Assembly (NCBI GenBank): GCA_002430925.1
Contig: DJDD01000170.1
Coordinates: 1-7,672, forward strand
Source: Flavobacteriales bacterium UBA5933
Lineage (GTDB): Bacteria > Bacteroidota > Bacteroidia > Flavobacteriales > Weeksellaceae
Direction of reading: 5' to 3'
Length of the DNA stretch: 7,672 bases
The translations under genes were made by a program, and so were the position numbers. This document shows, piece by piece, positions 1-6,562 of the stretch (positions are counted from its first letter, which is position 1; each line of letters begins with the position of its first letter). The notes below the pieces were generated by a model. It was not told where the DNA came from and did not search any database. It saw only the letters and a program-made list of their open reading frames with translations.

Positions 1-60
1 AAAGATTGTAAGGGAAAGCCCGGCACGAAGTGATTGCCCAAAAGAAAGAATAGAGTAGAA
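1..60. other. GC-rich block at the window edge, nature unknown
   Basis: Bases 12-39 are clearly richer in G and C (about 60%) than anything nearby. They can fold on themselves: GGCA at 22-25 faces TGCC at 35-38, with CAC/GTG inside, and GGG at 12-14 can face CCC at 19-21 or 37-39. Plus-strand frames stay open only to stops at 31-33 (frame 1) and 53-55 (frame 2). This could be the last codons of a plus-strand gene that begins outside the window and ends at the terminator just downstream. It could equally be the end of a structured RNA or a dispersed GC-rich repeat. The sequence shown does not decide between these. Confidence 0.25.
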
Positions 61-62
61 AG

Positions 63-93
63 TAAAAATGTTGAGCATTGCTCAACATTTTTA
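63..93. terminator. Bidirectional intrinsic terminator
   Basis: A perfect inverted repeat: the arm TAAAAATGTTGAGC (63-76) pairs with GCTCAACATTTTTA (80-93) around a 3-base loop (ATT). The GC-containing core (GTTGAGC/GCTCAAC) is flanked by an A-run on one side and a T-run on the other, so the transcript ends in a U tract on either strand. It lies 67 bases past the stop of the minus-strand lipoprotein gene and just after whatever reads in from the left edge, so it probably serves both converging units. Confidence 0.85.
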
Positions 94-159
94 TATGAAT
101 AATTTATTTTTAAAAACTTAAATCGTTTAATATCAAAAAATAGATAATATAACCAACTA

Positions 160-501
160 TTATTTTACTACAACTGTAGTTGATGCTATTTTGGTTTCTC
201 CTGTTTTTTCTGATTGTACAGCTAATCTTAATTTATAGCTCCCAGTACTCATAAATGTATAGACCAAATTTCTTTCTGGACTTATTACAGTTGAGGTTCC
301 ATTTGTTACATCTGTCCAAGTGTATGTAGCGACAGGAAATCCTAATATTGTTGGTTTTATATATGTTGGTACATTAGCTTTTGTACTATAGCTTGAGTTT
401 AATTTTACACTATCGTACAATTGTATTGTTGTTTCGTCTTCGCTACAACTTTGTAAGAAAGATAAACCTAATGCAACTGCTACTATTTTTGAATATTTCA
501 T
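160..501 (-). CDS. Small PKD-like surface lipoprotein, paralogous to the N-terminus of the 381-residue surface protein
   Basis: A 113-residue predicted lipoprotein. It has a short basic N-terminus (MKYSK), a hydrophobic stretch and the lipobox LQSC with Cys19 as the lipidation site. Acidic residues follow directly (SEDE), which in Bacteroidota fits a lipoprotein export signal for transfer to the cell surface. Residues from about 36 to 112 form a beta-rich segment with a PKD/Ig-like pattern: TYTW in an early strand, then STGSYKLRL and a closing TTVVV strand. The same order of elements (SSY..., ATYTW, IGTYNLTLEV, TTVNI) occupies residues 38-106 of the surface protein encoded at 2002-3147, where it is followed by a large second domain that this protein lacks. 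It is either a true small paralogue or a copy that lost its C-terminal part. No function can be assigned beyond a likely surface adhesion or docking module. A strong terminator follows. No clear promoter was found upstream. Confidence 0.8.
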   Translation of the reverse strand: MKYSKIVAVALGLSFLQSCSEDETTIQLYDSVKLNSSYSTKANVPTYIKPTILGFPVATYTWTDVTNGTSTVISPERNLVYTFMSTGSYKLRLAVQSEKTGETKIASTTVVVK

Positions 502-1139
502 ATTTTTTTATTTTTTACTTATAAAGAAAACAACTTATATAAGAATTAATTGTGTTATTTATCGATTTATGTTTACAAAAAAAGATTGACTACAATGAAT
601 TTAATAATAGTTTATGTAATTAAAAATACAACAATATTTTATTTCTTAAAAAAAGTAAAAATTGAACAATACTACTATTTACTTTTACAAAATTGATTCT
701 ATTTTTTGATTAATTTCAATGTTTTATTGTCTGTTTTTATAATGTAAATACCTTTTGGTAAATTTGAAACATTCATTTGATTTTTACCTTTTTGTAATTT
801 TTTCTCGGTTATTTTTAATCCTGCTATTTGGAGCATTAATGTTTTGAAATACCTGCAAAGAAGGAAACTAATATGCGAAATTCATTATGAATTAATTCAA
901 CTACCATCTAAAAATATGAGATAGAAATGATTTACTTCAGTCGCGAAAGTATTTTGTTTTATTGGTAATCTGATTTTTAATAAAAATATTACTTACAGCT
1001 GCTTGAAAGTTCGTTATTTGTACACGATTCCCGAATATTTTTTTATTAGTGATAAAAGTATGATGTTATAACGATATTAGTTAGAATACAATATGTTAAT
1101 CATAGTTTAATCTACCTTTTCGTTACAATCAACATTTTA
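502..1139. other. 638-bp region without an intact gene
   Basis: This gap separates the DUF4465 gene from the small lipoprotein gene, in contrast to the 4- to 19-base junctions of the rest of the minus-strand cluster. The only recognisable content is the T9SS tail remnant at 699-836. On the minus strand, the part between 882 and 1139 has only short frames broken by stops; the longest runs about 42 codons in the middle of the region and has no start or motif I recognise. The part between 502 and 698 is almost pure A/T with no hairpin or promoter I can defend. I see no tRNA, insertion sequence or transposase. It reads as decayed coding DNA. Confidence 0.6.
699..836 (-). pseudogene. Orphan T9SS type A C-terminal sorting tail (gene remnant)
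   Basis: Reading leftwards from the ATG at 834-836 to the TAG at 699-701 gives 45 residues with the hallmark ending of a type A T9SS sorting domain: a strand like LQIAGLKITEKK, then NQMNVSNLPKGIYIIKT, then TLKLIKK at the terminus. In intact proteins this forms the last half of a roughly 70-80 residue beta-sandwich that directs export through the type IX system and is removed at the surface. Here the upstream half (the PNP-containing start) and any passenger protein are missing: the frame extends upstream only to an in-frame TGA at 882-884. There is no signal peptide, so even if translated it could not be exported. It is most simply the surviving 3' end of a deleted surface-protein gene that stood between the DUF4465 and small lipoprotein genes. 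Confidence 0.7.
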
Positions 1140-1982
1140 TTATAATTTTTCTACTTTTAACTTATCCATTGTAAAATAAGCAGAAGTGTTTGGTCCGTAT
1201 TGTCCAACATCTGTTGTTTCCAAAATAAATAGTAAGTATTTAACTTCTCCTAAAGAAGACAAATCAACATCTTGCCATGTTGTAGAAATATTACCTACTG
1301 CATTACGGAAATCTACAAAATAATGTGTAACAGGTTTTTCTGTAGTAATTTGGTTATTCGCAGAAACACCATAAATATTAACAGCAAAATAATCTCCTTT
1401 TACAAATTTTTTCGCATACTGATCACCATTCAATGCACCGTAATATGGCCAAGGACTTATAGCTAATTTTACACTTTTCGCCTTGTATTTATTCGCGATA
1501 TCATTTATTTTAACAATAGATGTAAAGTTTTTAGGAGTTATTTCTTCTCCTTTTTCTAAATATTCATCTGGACCAGTTATATCTGCATAAGAAACTAAAA
1601 ATGGTGTACCTTCTCCATCTGCACCTCCTTTAGGCATCGTTCCATACTGACTACCAAACCAACCATCATCTGTATTAAGATGATCTGTATTATCACTACT
1701 ATTAGTTACTGTAAAACCAGTCCAATATTGAGATCCATTATGATTAAAATTAAAAATCCCAATGTTTAATTCTGTGTCCGCCGTAAATGTTTGAGACCAA
1801 ACTTTTCCTCCATTTACTTCAGTTCCATCTGATAAATCAAATTTTGATAAATCTGCTGTTACAATACTTTGCTCTACAACTGCAGATGCATCATCATCGT
1901 TGTTACATGATGCTAAAAATAAGATTGATGATGAAACAAACAGAAGATTAAGAAAAATCTTTTTTGTAAAATTAAATTTCAT
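1140..1982 (-). CDS. DUF4465 family surface lipoprotein
   Basis: A 280-residue lipoprotein, last gene of the receptor operon. The start at 1982 (MKFNFTKK) is chosen because it puts a normal signal peptide first: basic N-terminus, hydrophobic core and lipobox LASC with Cys26. An in-frame ATG at 2021 would add 13 polar residues before the signal and overlap the upstream gene. After Cys26 comes NNDDD, an acidic patch expected for surface export. The body matches DUF4465: WSQTF with FNFNHNG (about 62-83), YWTGFTVTNSSD (86-97), a Gly-rich segment (117-125), and a C-terminal half with GDYFAVNIYGV (196-206), VTHYFVDFRN (218-227), DVDLSSLGEV (238-247) and YGPNTSAYFTMDKL (262-275). Family members adopt a beta-sandwich and, as I recall, often sit beside BtuB/BtuG-type genes in Bacteroidota. 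A role in binding the same ligand or assisting the receptor at the surface is inferred from context only. Confidence 0.87.
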   Translation of the reverse strand: MKFNFTKKIFLNLLFVSSSILFLASCNNDDDASAVVEQSIVTADLSKFDLSDGTEVNGGKVWSQTFTADTELNIGIFNFNHNGSQYWTGFTVTNSSDNTDHLNTDDGWFGSQYGTMPKGGADGEGTPFLVSYADITGPDEYLEKGEEITPKNFTSIVKINDIANKYKAKSVKLAISPWPYYGALNGDQYAKKFVKGDYFAVNIYGVSANNQITTEKPVTHYFVDFRNAVGNISTTWQDVDLSSLGEVKYLLFILETTDVGQYGPNTSAYFTMDKLKVEKL

Positions 1983-2001
1983 TTTATAAGTGTTTTTATT
2001 G

Positions 2002-3147
2002 TTATTTAATATGAAGATCATAAGCTCCTGTAACTTCTGTTGATATTTCGCCTAACCAACCAGCTTCTTGATTAATTCCTGTATAAACTTTAATAAAGTC
2101 TATCCCCATTAATTTTATTAAATTCCCATTTTTATCAACTGCCCAATCAATATCAATATTAGAATCTTCACTAGCATTACTAGCGTTATCTGCATAACCA
2201 TATGCATATTGTTTTCCTGTCCAATATCCAGTTGTATCGTTTTGTGTATAATTACTCGGCAAAAGTGTTCCAGTAAACTGTAAATCATTTTGTTGATACC
2301 ATAATGGATAATATGATTGATTATGATATGCATTTTTTACTTTGTAACCAGAATTACCCTGATTATCAAACCATTTTATATATTCATCATTTGGTTGATT
2401 ATTTTCTACAACTGGCTTTTGGTAAGTAATAACATAATTCTTTATTGTGTTTGAATTGTTATATTCACTTCCTGCAATTTCGTACCACTCGTCATCATCT
2501 GGTTTTCCATTTTTATTTTTATCATAAGCAACTAATATAATTCCTGGTTCTGAAGATCCTGCAAAACCATTTCCTAGAATTTTAAAATCTCTCGCATTTG
2601 ACTTGTTTATAATGGTATGATCAAAACCAAAAATAACATATCCTCCAAAACCACCTAAACTAATAATTCCAGATTCTTTCCCTATTAATTCTTGTCCTGC
2701 TTTTACCACCATCTCAGTTTGGCTATCACCTGTTACATAAGTTGGTAATTGATTTACAAACTGTCCTACAGCTGGTAAATAATCAAAAACCTGTGAAATA
2801 TATTTAGTATACGAAACTGTTTCTTGTTTGATATTAACTGTTGTATAAAATGTTTTTGTTGAAGAGGATGTTTTTACTTCTAAGGTTAGATTATAAGTCC
2901 CTATTTGATCTGAAACAAATCCTAAAACTTTTTCATTACCAACTATTTCTGTACCTAATTTCCACGTATAAGTAGCATCCTCAGAAATGTTTGGTTCTAT
3001 AGATAAAACTTTTAAACGTGTTCCATTGTATGAACTTCCAAGTGTTTTATTTTCTTCTGGTTGAGTAGTTGCTGTCTCATCATCACTACAGTTTTGTAAA
3101 ACAAATAACCCTAATATTATGCAAATTATATTTCTTGTATTCTTCAT
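2002..3147 (-). CDS. PKD-containing cell-surface lipoprotein of a BtuB/BtuG-type locus
   Basis: A 381-residue lipoprotein, third gene of the operon, starting 5 bases after the propeller gene ends. The signal peptide ends in lipobox LQNC (Cys20) followed by SDDE, pointing to surface display. Residues 38-106 look like a PKD/Ig-like fold (TYTW, IGTYNLTLEV, TTVNI). From about 112 onward there is a large domain I recognise from Bacteroidota proteins annotated only as cell surface protein: SLGGFGGYVIFGFDHTI (163-179), DFKILGNGFAGSSEPGIILV (187-206), then DKNKNGKPDDDEWYEI (209-224), an acidic Asp/Asn-rich loop resembling dockerin or EF-hand calcium loops. Later come a Tyr/Trp/Asn-rich segment and IDIDWAVDKNGN...IDFIKVYTG near the C-terminus. 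The molecular function is not known to me. Co-transcription with the receptor suggests a surface accessory role, perhaps ligand capture. A stretch near 2118-2333 is also open in another frame but is only a shadow of this gene. Confidence 0.85.
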   Translation of the reverse strand: MKNTRNIICIILGLFVLQNCSDDETATTQPEENKTLGSSYNGTRLKVLSIEPNISEDATYTWKLGTEIVGNEKVLGFVSDQIGTYNLTLEVKTSSSTKTFYTTVNIKQETVSYTKYISQVFDYLPAVGQFVNQLPTYVTGDSQTEMVVKAGQELIGKESGIISLGGFGGYVIFGFDHTIINKSNARDFKILGNGFAGSSEPGIILVAYDKNKNGKPDDDEWYEIAGSEYNNSNTIKNYVITYQKPVVENNQPNDEYIKWFDNQGNSGYKVKNAYHNQSYYPLWYQQNDLQFTGTLLPSNYTQNDTTGYWTGKQYAYGYADNASNASEDSNIDIDWAVDKNGNLIKLMGIDFIKVYTGINQEAGWLGEISTEVTGAYDLHIK

Positions 3148-3152
3148 TATTC

Positions 3153-4289
3153 TTATTTATAAATAAATGCAAAATGAGCAGGAATATTTCCTGCTGTTGT
3201 TTTCCATTTAAACGTTCCATTTTTATCAAAGCAATAAACAAACCCCATAGAAACATAATCACCTACATCTGTCAAAAAGATATCTTTAGTTTGTGGGTTA
3301 ATTGCTATTCCGTATGGTGTTTTTATATTATTTAATTCTGAATCATTAATTAAAGTATTATTTATAACCTCTTCTGAATTGGTGTCAATAACACCATAGG
3401 ATTTTGTAGAATTTCCTGTATTATAATTAAATTCATTTGAGTAATAATATAATTTATTATCATCTATCGTAAAATTAGACACAGGTAAATTAAATGTTTT
3501 TTTAATTTGATATGTTTCTGAATTAATAACGTATAAATTAGATGATATTGTTTTATAATCTCCTCTAGAAGTAACATATAAATCACCTTGTGAATCTTTT
3601 TTTAATCGATGGAGATTAATCGCTACTTCTATTTTATCTGTTTCCTTAAAAGTATTTAAATCTACTACAGATATTGTATTATCATAATTTGGTGGTTTAT
3701 AACCTCCTGAGTTAGCAACAAATAATTTATTACCAACTACTTCTAATTCTTCTGGTTGATATCCAACAGTTGCTTCTCTAGTTATTGATAAATTAAGAGT
3801 ATCAATCTCTACAACTTTTCCTAAAGGAGAATTGGGATCAATGGATACTGGACCTGCATAAGAAGAAGCATAAGCTTTCCCATTTGCAAAAGTTATATAT
3901 CGACCATTTTCCAAAGGAATTGTTGCAATATGCTTTGCTGTCTTTACATCCATTACTTCAATAAAATTTGAAACATTAATCACAGCATATAATTTATTCC
4001 CATAAACTTTTATATCGTTACCAACATCTCCTAATTCTTTTACCATTGTTGGATTAGCTGTAGCATAAATATTTTTTCGATAAACACCTAGGGTAAAATC
4101 CATAAAATCAATTGTAGCTGAATTACTTCCCATATTACCCTCATTTAATAAATAAAACCCTTTTACATTGGTATTTTCTGGATTTGTGATTGTATCATCT
4201 TCTTCATCAAGAATATAATTATCTTGTGTACAATTATATAAAAGTGTAATCAAGAAAAAACAACAGATTATTCTAATATTTTTTTTCAT
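3153..4289 (-). CDS. BtuG-like YncE/DUF5074 beta-propeller surface lipoprotein
   Basis: A 378-residue lipoprotein whose ATG overlaps the receptor's TGA by 4 bases (ATGA, 4286-4289), implying translational coupling. The signal peptide ends in lipobox LYNC (Cys20); a linker with DEEDD (28-32) follows. The body is a repeat-built propeller: GFYLLNEGNMGSNSATIDFMD (44-64), NDIKVYGNKLYAVIN (91-105), IEVMDVKT (110-117), GYQPEELEVVGNKLFVANSGG (176-196), NTISVVDL (204-211), INLHRLKKDSQGDLYVTSRGD (224-244), and near the C-terminus TPYGIAINPQTKDIF and IPAHFAF. These are the conserved signatures of the DUF5074/YncE family that includes BtuG of gut Bacteroides, a lipoprotein that sits over the BtuB barrel and binds cobalamin with very high affinity. 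Length and domain order fit a complete protein. Binding of cobalamin itself is inferred from family and gene order. Confidence 0.87.
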   Translation of the reverse strand: MKKNIRIICCFFLITLLYNCTQDNYILDEEDDTITNPENTNVKGFYLLNEGNMGSNSATIDFMDFTLGVYRKNIYATANPTMVKELGDVGNDIKVYGNKLYAVINVSNFIEVMDVKTAKHIATIPLENGRYITFANGKAYASSYAGPVSIDPNSPLGKVVEIDTLNLSITREATVGYQPEELEVVGNKLFVANSGGYKPPNYDNTISVVDLNTFKETDKIEVAINLHRLKKDSQGDLYVTSRGDYKTISSNLYVINSETYQIKKTFNLPVSNFTIDDNKLYYYSNEFNYNTGNSTKSYGVIDTNSEEVINNTLINDSELNNIKTPYGIAINPQTKDIFLTDVGDYVSMGFVYCFDKNGTFKWKTTAGNIPAHFAFIYK

Positions 4290-6274
4290 AAACTAGCACT
4301 TAAAATTAATTTGAATTGTCTTCCTGGCATTGGATAATTATAAACAACATCATACTGTTGATTTAATACATTATTTAACTCGAACGAAATTTTAAATGAA
4401 TATTGATTGAATTTAAAGTCTTTATTTAATCCTAAGTCATTTGTAAACCAAGGATTCAATCTATTATTTCTAATATTATCTTTATGCACATTATATCGTT
4501 CTCCTACATAAATAAAGCTATAATTGAAATTCCATGTTTTATATTTTGTTCCTAAAATAAAAGAACCACTATTTTTAGGTGTATAAGGAATTTGATTTTT
4601 ATAAAAAGTATCTGTTGGGTCACTAAAATCTTGTGCTTCTAAAAAACTATAATTGGCTGAAGGTGAAAAATAAAACTCTCCTAACTGAAAAGAAGTTTTA
4701 ACTTTTACATCAAGCCCTTTCATTTTTGTTTTTCCAAGATTAAGCATTGTAAACCTGAATAAGCTTCCAGAAGGTACTGCTACAATTTTATCTTTAACCT
4801 CATTATAATACGCATCTGCTTCTATTGCAAATGATTTAAAAAAAGAATTAGTAATTTTTTTATACGAAAATCCTAAATTATATTGTGTAGTATATTCAGG
4901 CTTTAAGTTAGAATATCCAACATTTGTATAATACAAATCATTGAAGGTTGGCATTCTAAATATTCGTTTATAAAATGCTCTTATACTAAAATCATTACCC
5001 GCAAATGGTTGATAATTTAAAATGATTGTAGGTGTCCATATATTTTTATTAGGAGCACTTGTATTCTGTTTTACACGTTCTTTTACTAAGCTCCCTAATA
5101 AACTACCCTGTAAATAAAACTTATTCCAACGGTAGGTAGATGCGAATGCGAATAAATTAGTATGTCTTGTAGGATAAGAAAATTCTCTCAAATCAGCATC
5201 CAAATTATTAAATTGATAATCTGTTGAAAAACTTACATCCCATTTTTCAGTTACAGAATAAATATTTGCCCAAGAAATATAAGCTTCTCGTTGTACATAT
5301 CTATTTTCTGTTTTTACTGTAGAAACAGTATCAGTGTAATGCGTAAAATCGTATGCAAACTTTGCATTTACTTTAGATTGAAATTTATTAAATCTTTTTT
5401 CATAACTTCCTTGTACAAAATAATTTTTATCAACCCATGTTTGTCCTCTTCCGTCAAATCTTCCTCGAACAATAGCTGCAGGAACTCCTCGGTCAGAATT
5501 AAATAAATAACCTTTTACATTCCAGTTCGAATTATATCCATTACCAAATAAACCTAATTCGACTCGTTTTGCATCAACTTGCCCATCTCTTCTTTTCAGA
5601 ACTGTATCATAAGCTGTTGATCCGTCTCTATTATTTCTTTGATAACGAAACTTATATACTCCATTTGTTTTAATGTATTCAGCACTCAAAACCGCTGACA
5701 ATTGATTATTAATTTTTTGTTCAATTCTTGTAGATGGATTAATCAATTGTATAGAACCTAACTTATACCGTAAAGTAATATTTGTATCTTTATTTTTCTT
5801 GAATACAGGTTTTTTAGTTTGTAGATATATTGCAGAAGCAGAAGCATAATCCTTTGCTGACTGGAAAATATTACTTTTTTGACCGTTATACAAAGAAATT
5901 TCTTCCATATCATCTAAGGAAAATTTACCTAAATCAACAATCCCGTTTTGTGCATTCCCCAATTGTATTCCATCATAAAAAACACCTACATGTTGCGATC
6001 CCATTCCACGAACATCAATGGTTTTCAAACCTCCAACTCCGCCGTAATCTTTTATTTGTACTCCAGAAAAATAACGAATTGCATCAGCAACAGAATGACT
6101 ATTAAGTGATTCAAGTTGCTCTCCTTTTAATACTTGTGCAGGAATAACTGATTTTTGATTGGTTGAAAGAATTTCAACTTGTTGTAATTCCAAAATACTA
6201 TCTCGACTAATTTGTGCAAACACAGAATGAATCGAAATGATAAATAATAAAAAGCTATATACTATTTTTCTCAT
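4286..6274 (-). CDS. BtuB-like TonB-dependent outer-membrane receptor
   Basis: A 662-residue outer-membrane transporter and first gene of the operon. It carries a signal peptide of about 20 residues (cleavage near VFA-QI), a TonB-box-like segment (LELQQVEIL, 28-36) and a plug domain (about 45-152) with NSHSVADAIRYFSGVQIKDY (58-77), GGLKTIDVRGMGSQHVGVFY (81-100), DGIQLGN (101-107) and ISLYNGQKSNIFQ (126-138). The rest is a beta-barrel rich in alternating aromatic strands. It contains late receptor motifs RIFRMPTFNDLYYTNVGYSNLKPE and ends in a short hydrophobic strand (FKLILSASL) suitable for barrel assembly. It lacks the N-terminal carboxypeptidase-like domain typical of SusC receptors, and its size fits BtuB-type vitamin or metal-complex receptors. 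The plug strongly resembles receptors paired with BtuG propellers, and such a propeller is encoded immediately downstream. Ligand assignment to corrinoids is an inference; other TonB ligands remain possible. Confidence 0.9.
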   Translation of the reverse strand: MRKIVYSFLLFIISIHSVFAQISRDSILELQQVEILSTNQKSVIPAQVLKGEQLESLNSHSVADAIRYFSGVQIKDYGGVGGLKTIDVRGMGSQHVGVFYDGIQLGNAQNGIVDLGKFSLDDMEEISLYNGQKSNIFQSAKDYASASAIYLQTKKPVFKKNKDTNITLRYKLGSIQLINPSTRIEQKINNQLSAVLSAEYIKTNGVYKFRYQRNNRDGSTAYDTVLKRRDGQVDAKRVELGLFGNGYNSNWNVKGYLFNSDRGVPAAIVRGRFDGRGQTWVDKNYFVQGSYEKRFNKFQSKVNAKFAYDFTHYTDTVSTVKTENRYVQREAYISWANIYSVTEKWDVSFSTDYQFNNLDADLREFSYPTRHTNLFAFASTYRWNKFYLQGSLLGSLVKERVKQNTSAPNKNIWTPTIILNYQPFAGNDFSIRAFYKRIFRMPTFNDLYYTNVGYSNLKPEYTTQYNLGFSYKKITNSFFKSFAIEADAYYNEVKDKIVAVPSGSLFRFTMLNLGKTKMKGLDVKVKTSFQLGEFYFSPSANYSFLEAQDFSDPTDTFYKNQIPYTPKNSGSFILGTKYKTWNFNYSFIYVGERYNVHKDNIRNNRLNPWFTNDLGLNKDFKFNQYSFKISFELNNVLNQQYDVVYNYPMPGRQFKLILSASL

Positions 6275-6324
6275 TGGAATTTATTGGTAGTAAAGAATAA
6301 TTTTTAATAAAAAACTCTTCTTTC

Positions 6325-6338
6325 AACTTTATAAAGTT
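6325..6338. promoter_or_regulatory. Perfect 14-bp palindrome, candidate operator of the receptor operon
   Basis: AACTTTATAAAGTT reads the same on both strands. It lies 4 bases downstream of the candidate -7 element of the receptor operon, so it would cover the expected transcription start. On the minus strand an extra AACTTT half-site lies inside the -7 element itself, giving two direct copies and one inverted copy of the same hexamer. This arrangement fits a dimeric repressor site, but AT-rich DNA produces such palindromes by chance fairly easily. Confidence 0.4.
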
Positions 6339-6342
6339 AAGA

Positions 6343-6350
6343 CAAAGTTA
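6343..6350 (-). promoter_or_regulatory. Candidate -7 promoter element for the receptor operon
   Basis: On the minus strand the octamer reads TAACTTTG, an exact match to the Bacteroidota sigma-ABfr -7 consensus TAnnTTTG. It would place the transcript start around 6335-6338 and give a leader of about 60 bases before the ATG at 6274. No TTTG-like -33 element is present at the usual 19-21 base spacing, so activation by a regulator may be needed or the match may be fortuitous. The leader shows no B12 box (GCCACTG or its complement) and is too short for a cobalamin riboswitch. Confidence 0.45.
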
Positions 6351-6424
6351 AAATAAAGAACGTTAAAAGATAATATAAAATACATATTTACGTAATATTT
6401 TAAAAACAACTCTCATCTCTAAAA

Positions 6425-6454
6425 TTTGATAATTAGTAGAATAAGTTAATTTCA
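6425..6454 (+). promoter_or_regulatory. Weak candidate promoter for the baeRF-like gene
   Basis: On the plus strand TTTG (6425-6428) is followed after 18 bases by TAATTTCA (6447-6454), a 6-of-8 match to TAnnTTTG. The spacing is one base short of the usual range and the leader would be about 100 bases. Other AT-rich sites nearer the ATG, such as around TATCTTC near 6524-6530, could serve instead. Confidence 0.25.
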
Positions 6455-6562
6455 CAAGAATAATCTAAGTGTTTAAAAAAAGTTAATCTTATTAATTATC
6501 AGACTATTATAAATAAAAAATAGTATCTTCATTAAAATTGTCAAACTTAATTTTATTAATTC

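Noticed and set aside
940..1066. Minus-strand frame of about 42 codons in the gene-free gap
   Set aside because: It has no ATG at its start and no motif I recognise; possibly decayed coding DNA but not supportable as a gene.
1080..1139. Terminator directly after the DUF4465 gene
   Set aside because: Only a 3-base stem (GTT/AAC) and GATTAA direct repeats are visible; no convincing hairpin followed by a T-run.
1272..1466. Plus-strand open frame of 64 codons
   Set aside because: Lies wholly inside the DUF4465 gene on the opposite strand, Cys/Ile/Asn-rich with no recognisable motif; a shadow frame.
1983..2021. Longer start for the DUF4465 protein at 2021, adding 13 residues
   Set aside because: The extra residues (Asn/Lys-rich after a short hydrophobic start) would precede a complete lipoprotein signal peptide and overlap the upstream gene; the ATG at 1980-1982 gives the normal signal architecture.
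2118..2333. Minus-strand open frame of 71 codons inside the PKD surface protein gene
   Set aside because: Its composition (His/Ile/Met-rich) is that of an out-of-frame reading of AT-rich coding DNA, and the overlapping frame encodes conserved-looking protein.
3069..3335. Plus-strand open frame of 88 codons across the junction of two operon genes
   Set aside because: Antisense to two well-supported lipoprotein genes, including their signal peptide and C-terminus; no domain features.
5291..6105. Plus-strand open frames of 71 and 91 codons within the receptor gene
   Set aside because: Antisense to conserved barrel and plug coding sequence; no signal, motif or plausible promoter.
6275..6562. 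Cobalamin riboswitch in front of the receptor operon
   Set aside because: Actively looked for because of the BtuB/BtuG similarity, but no B12 box on either strand and almost no GC-containing stems.
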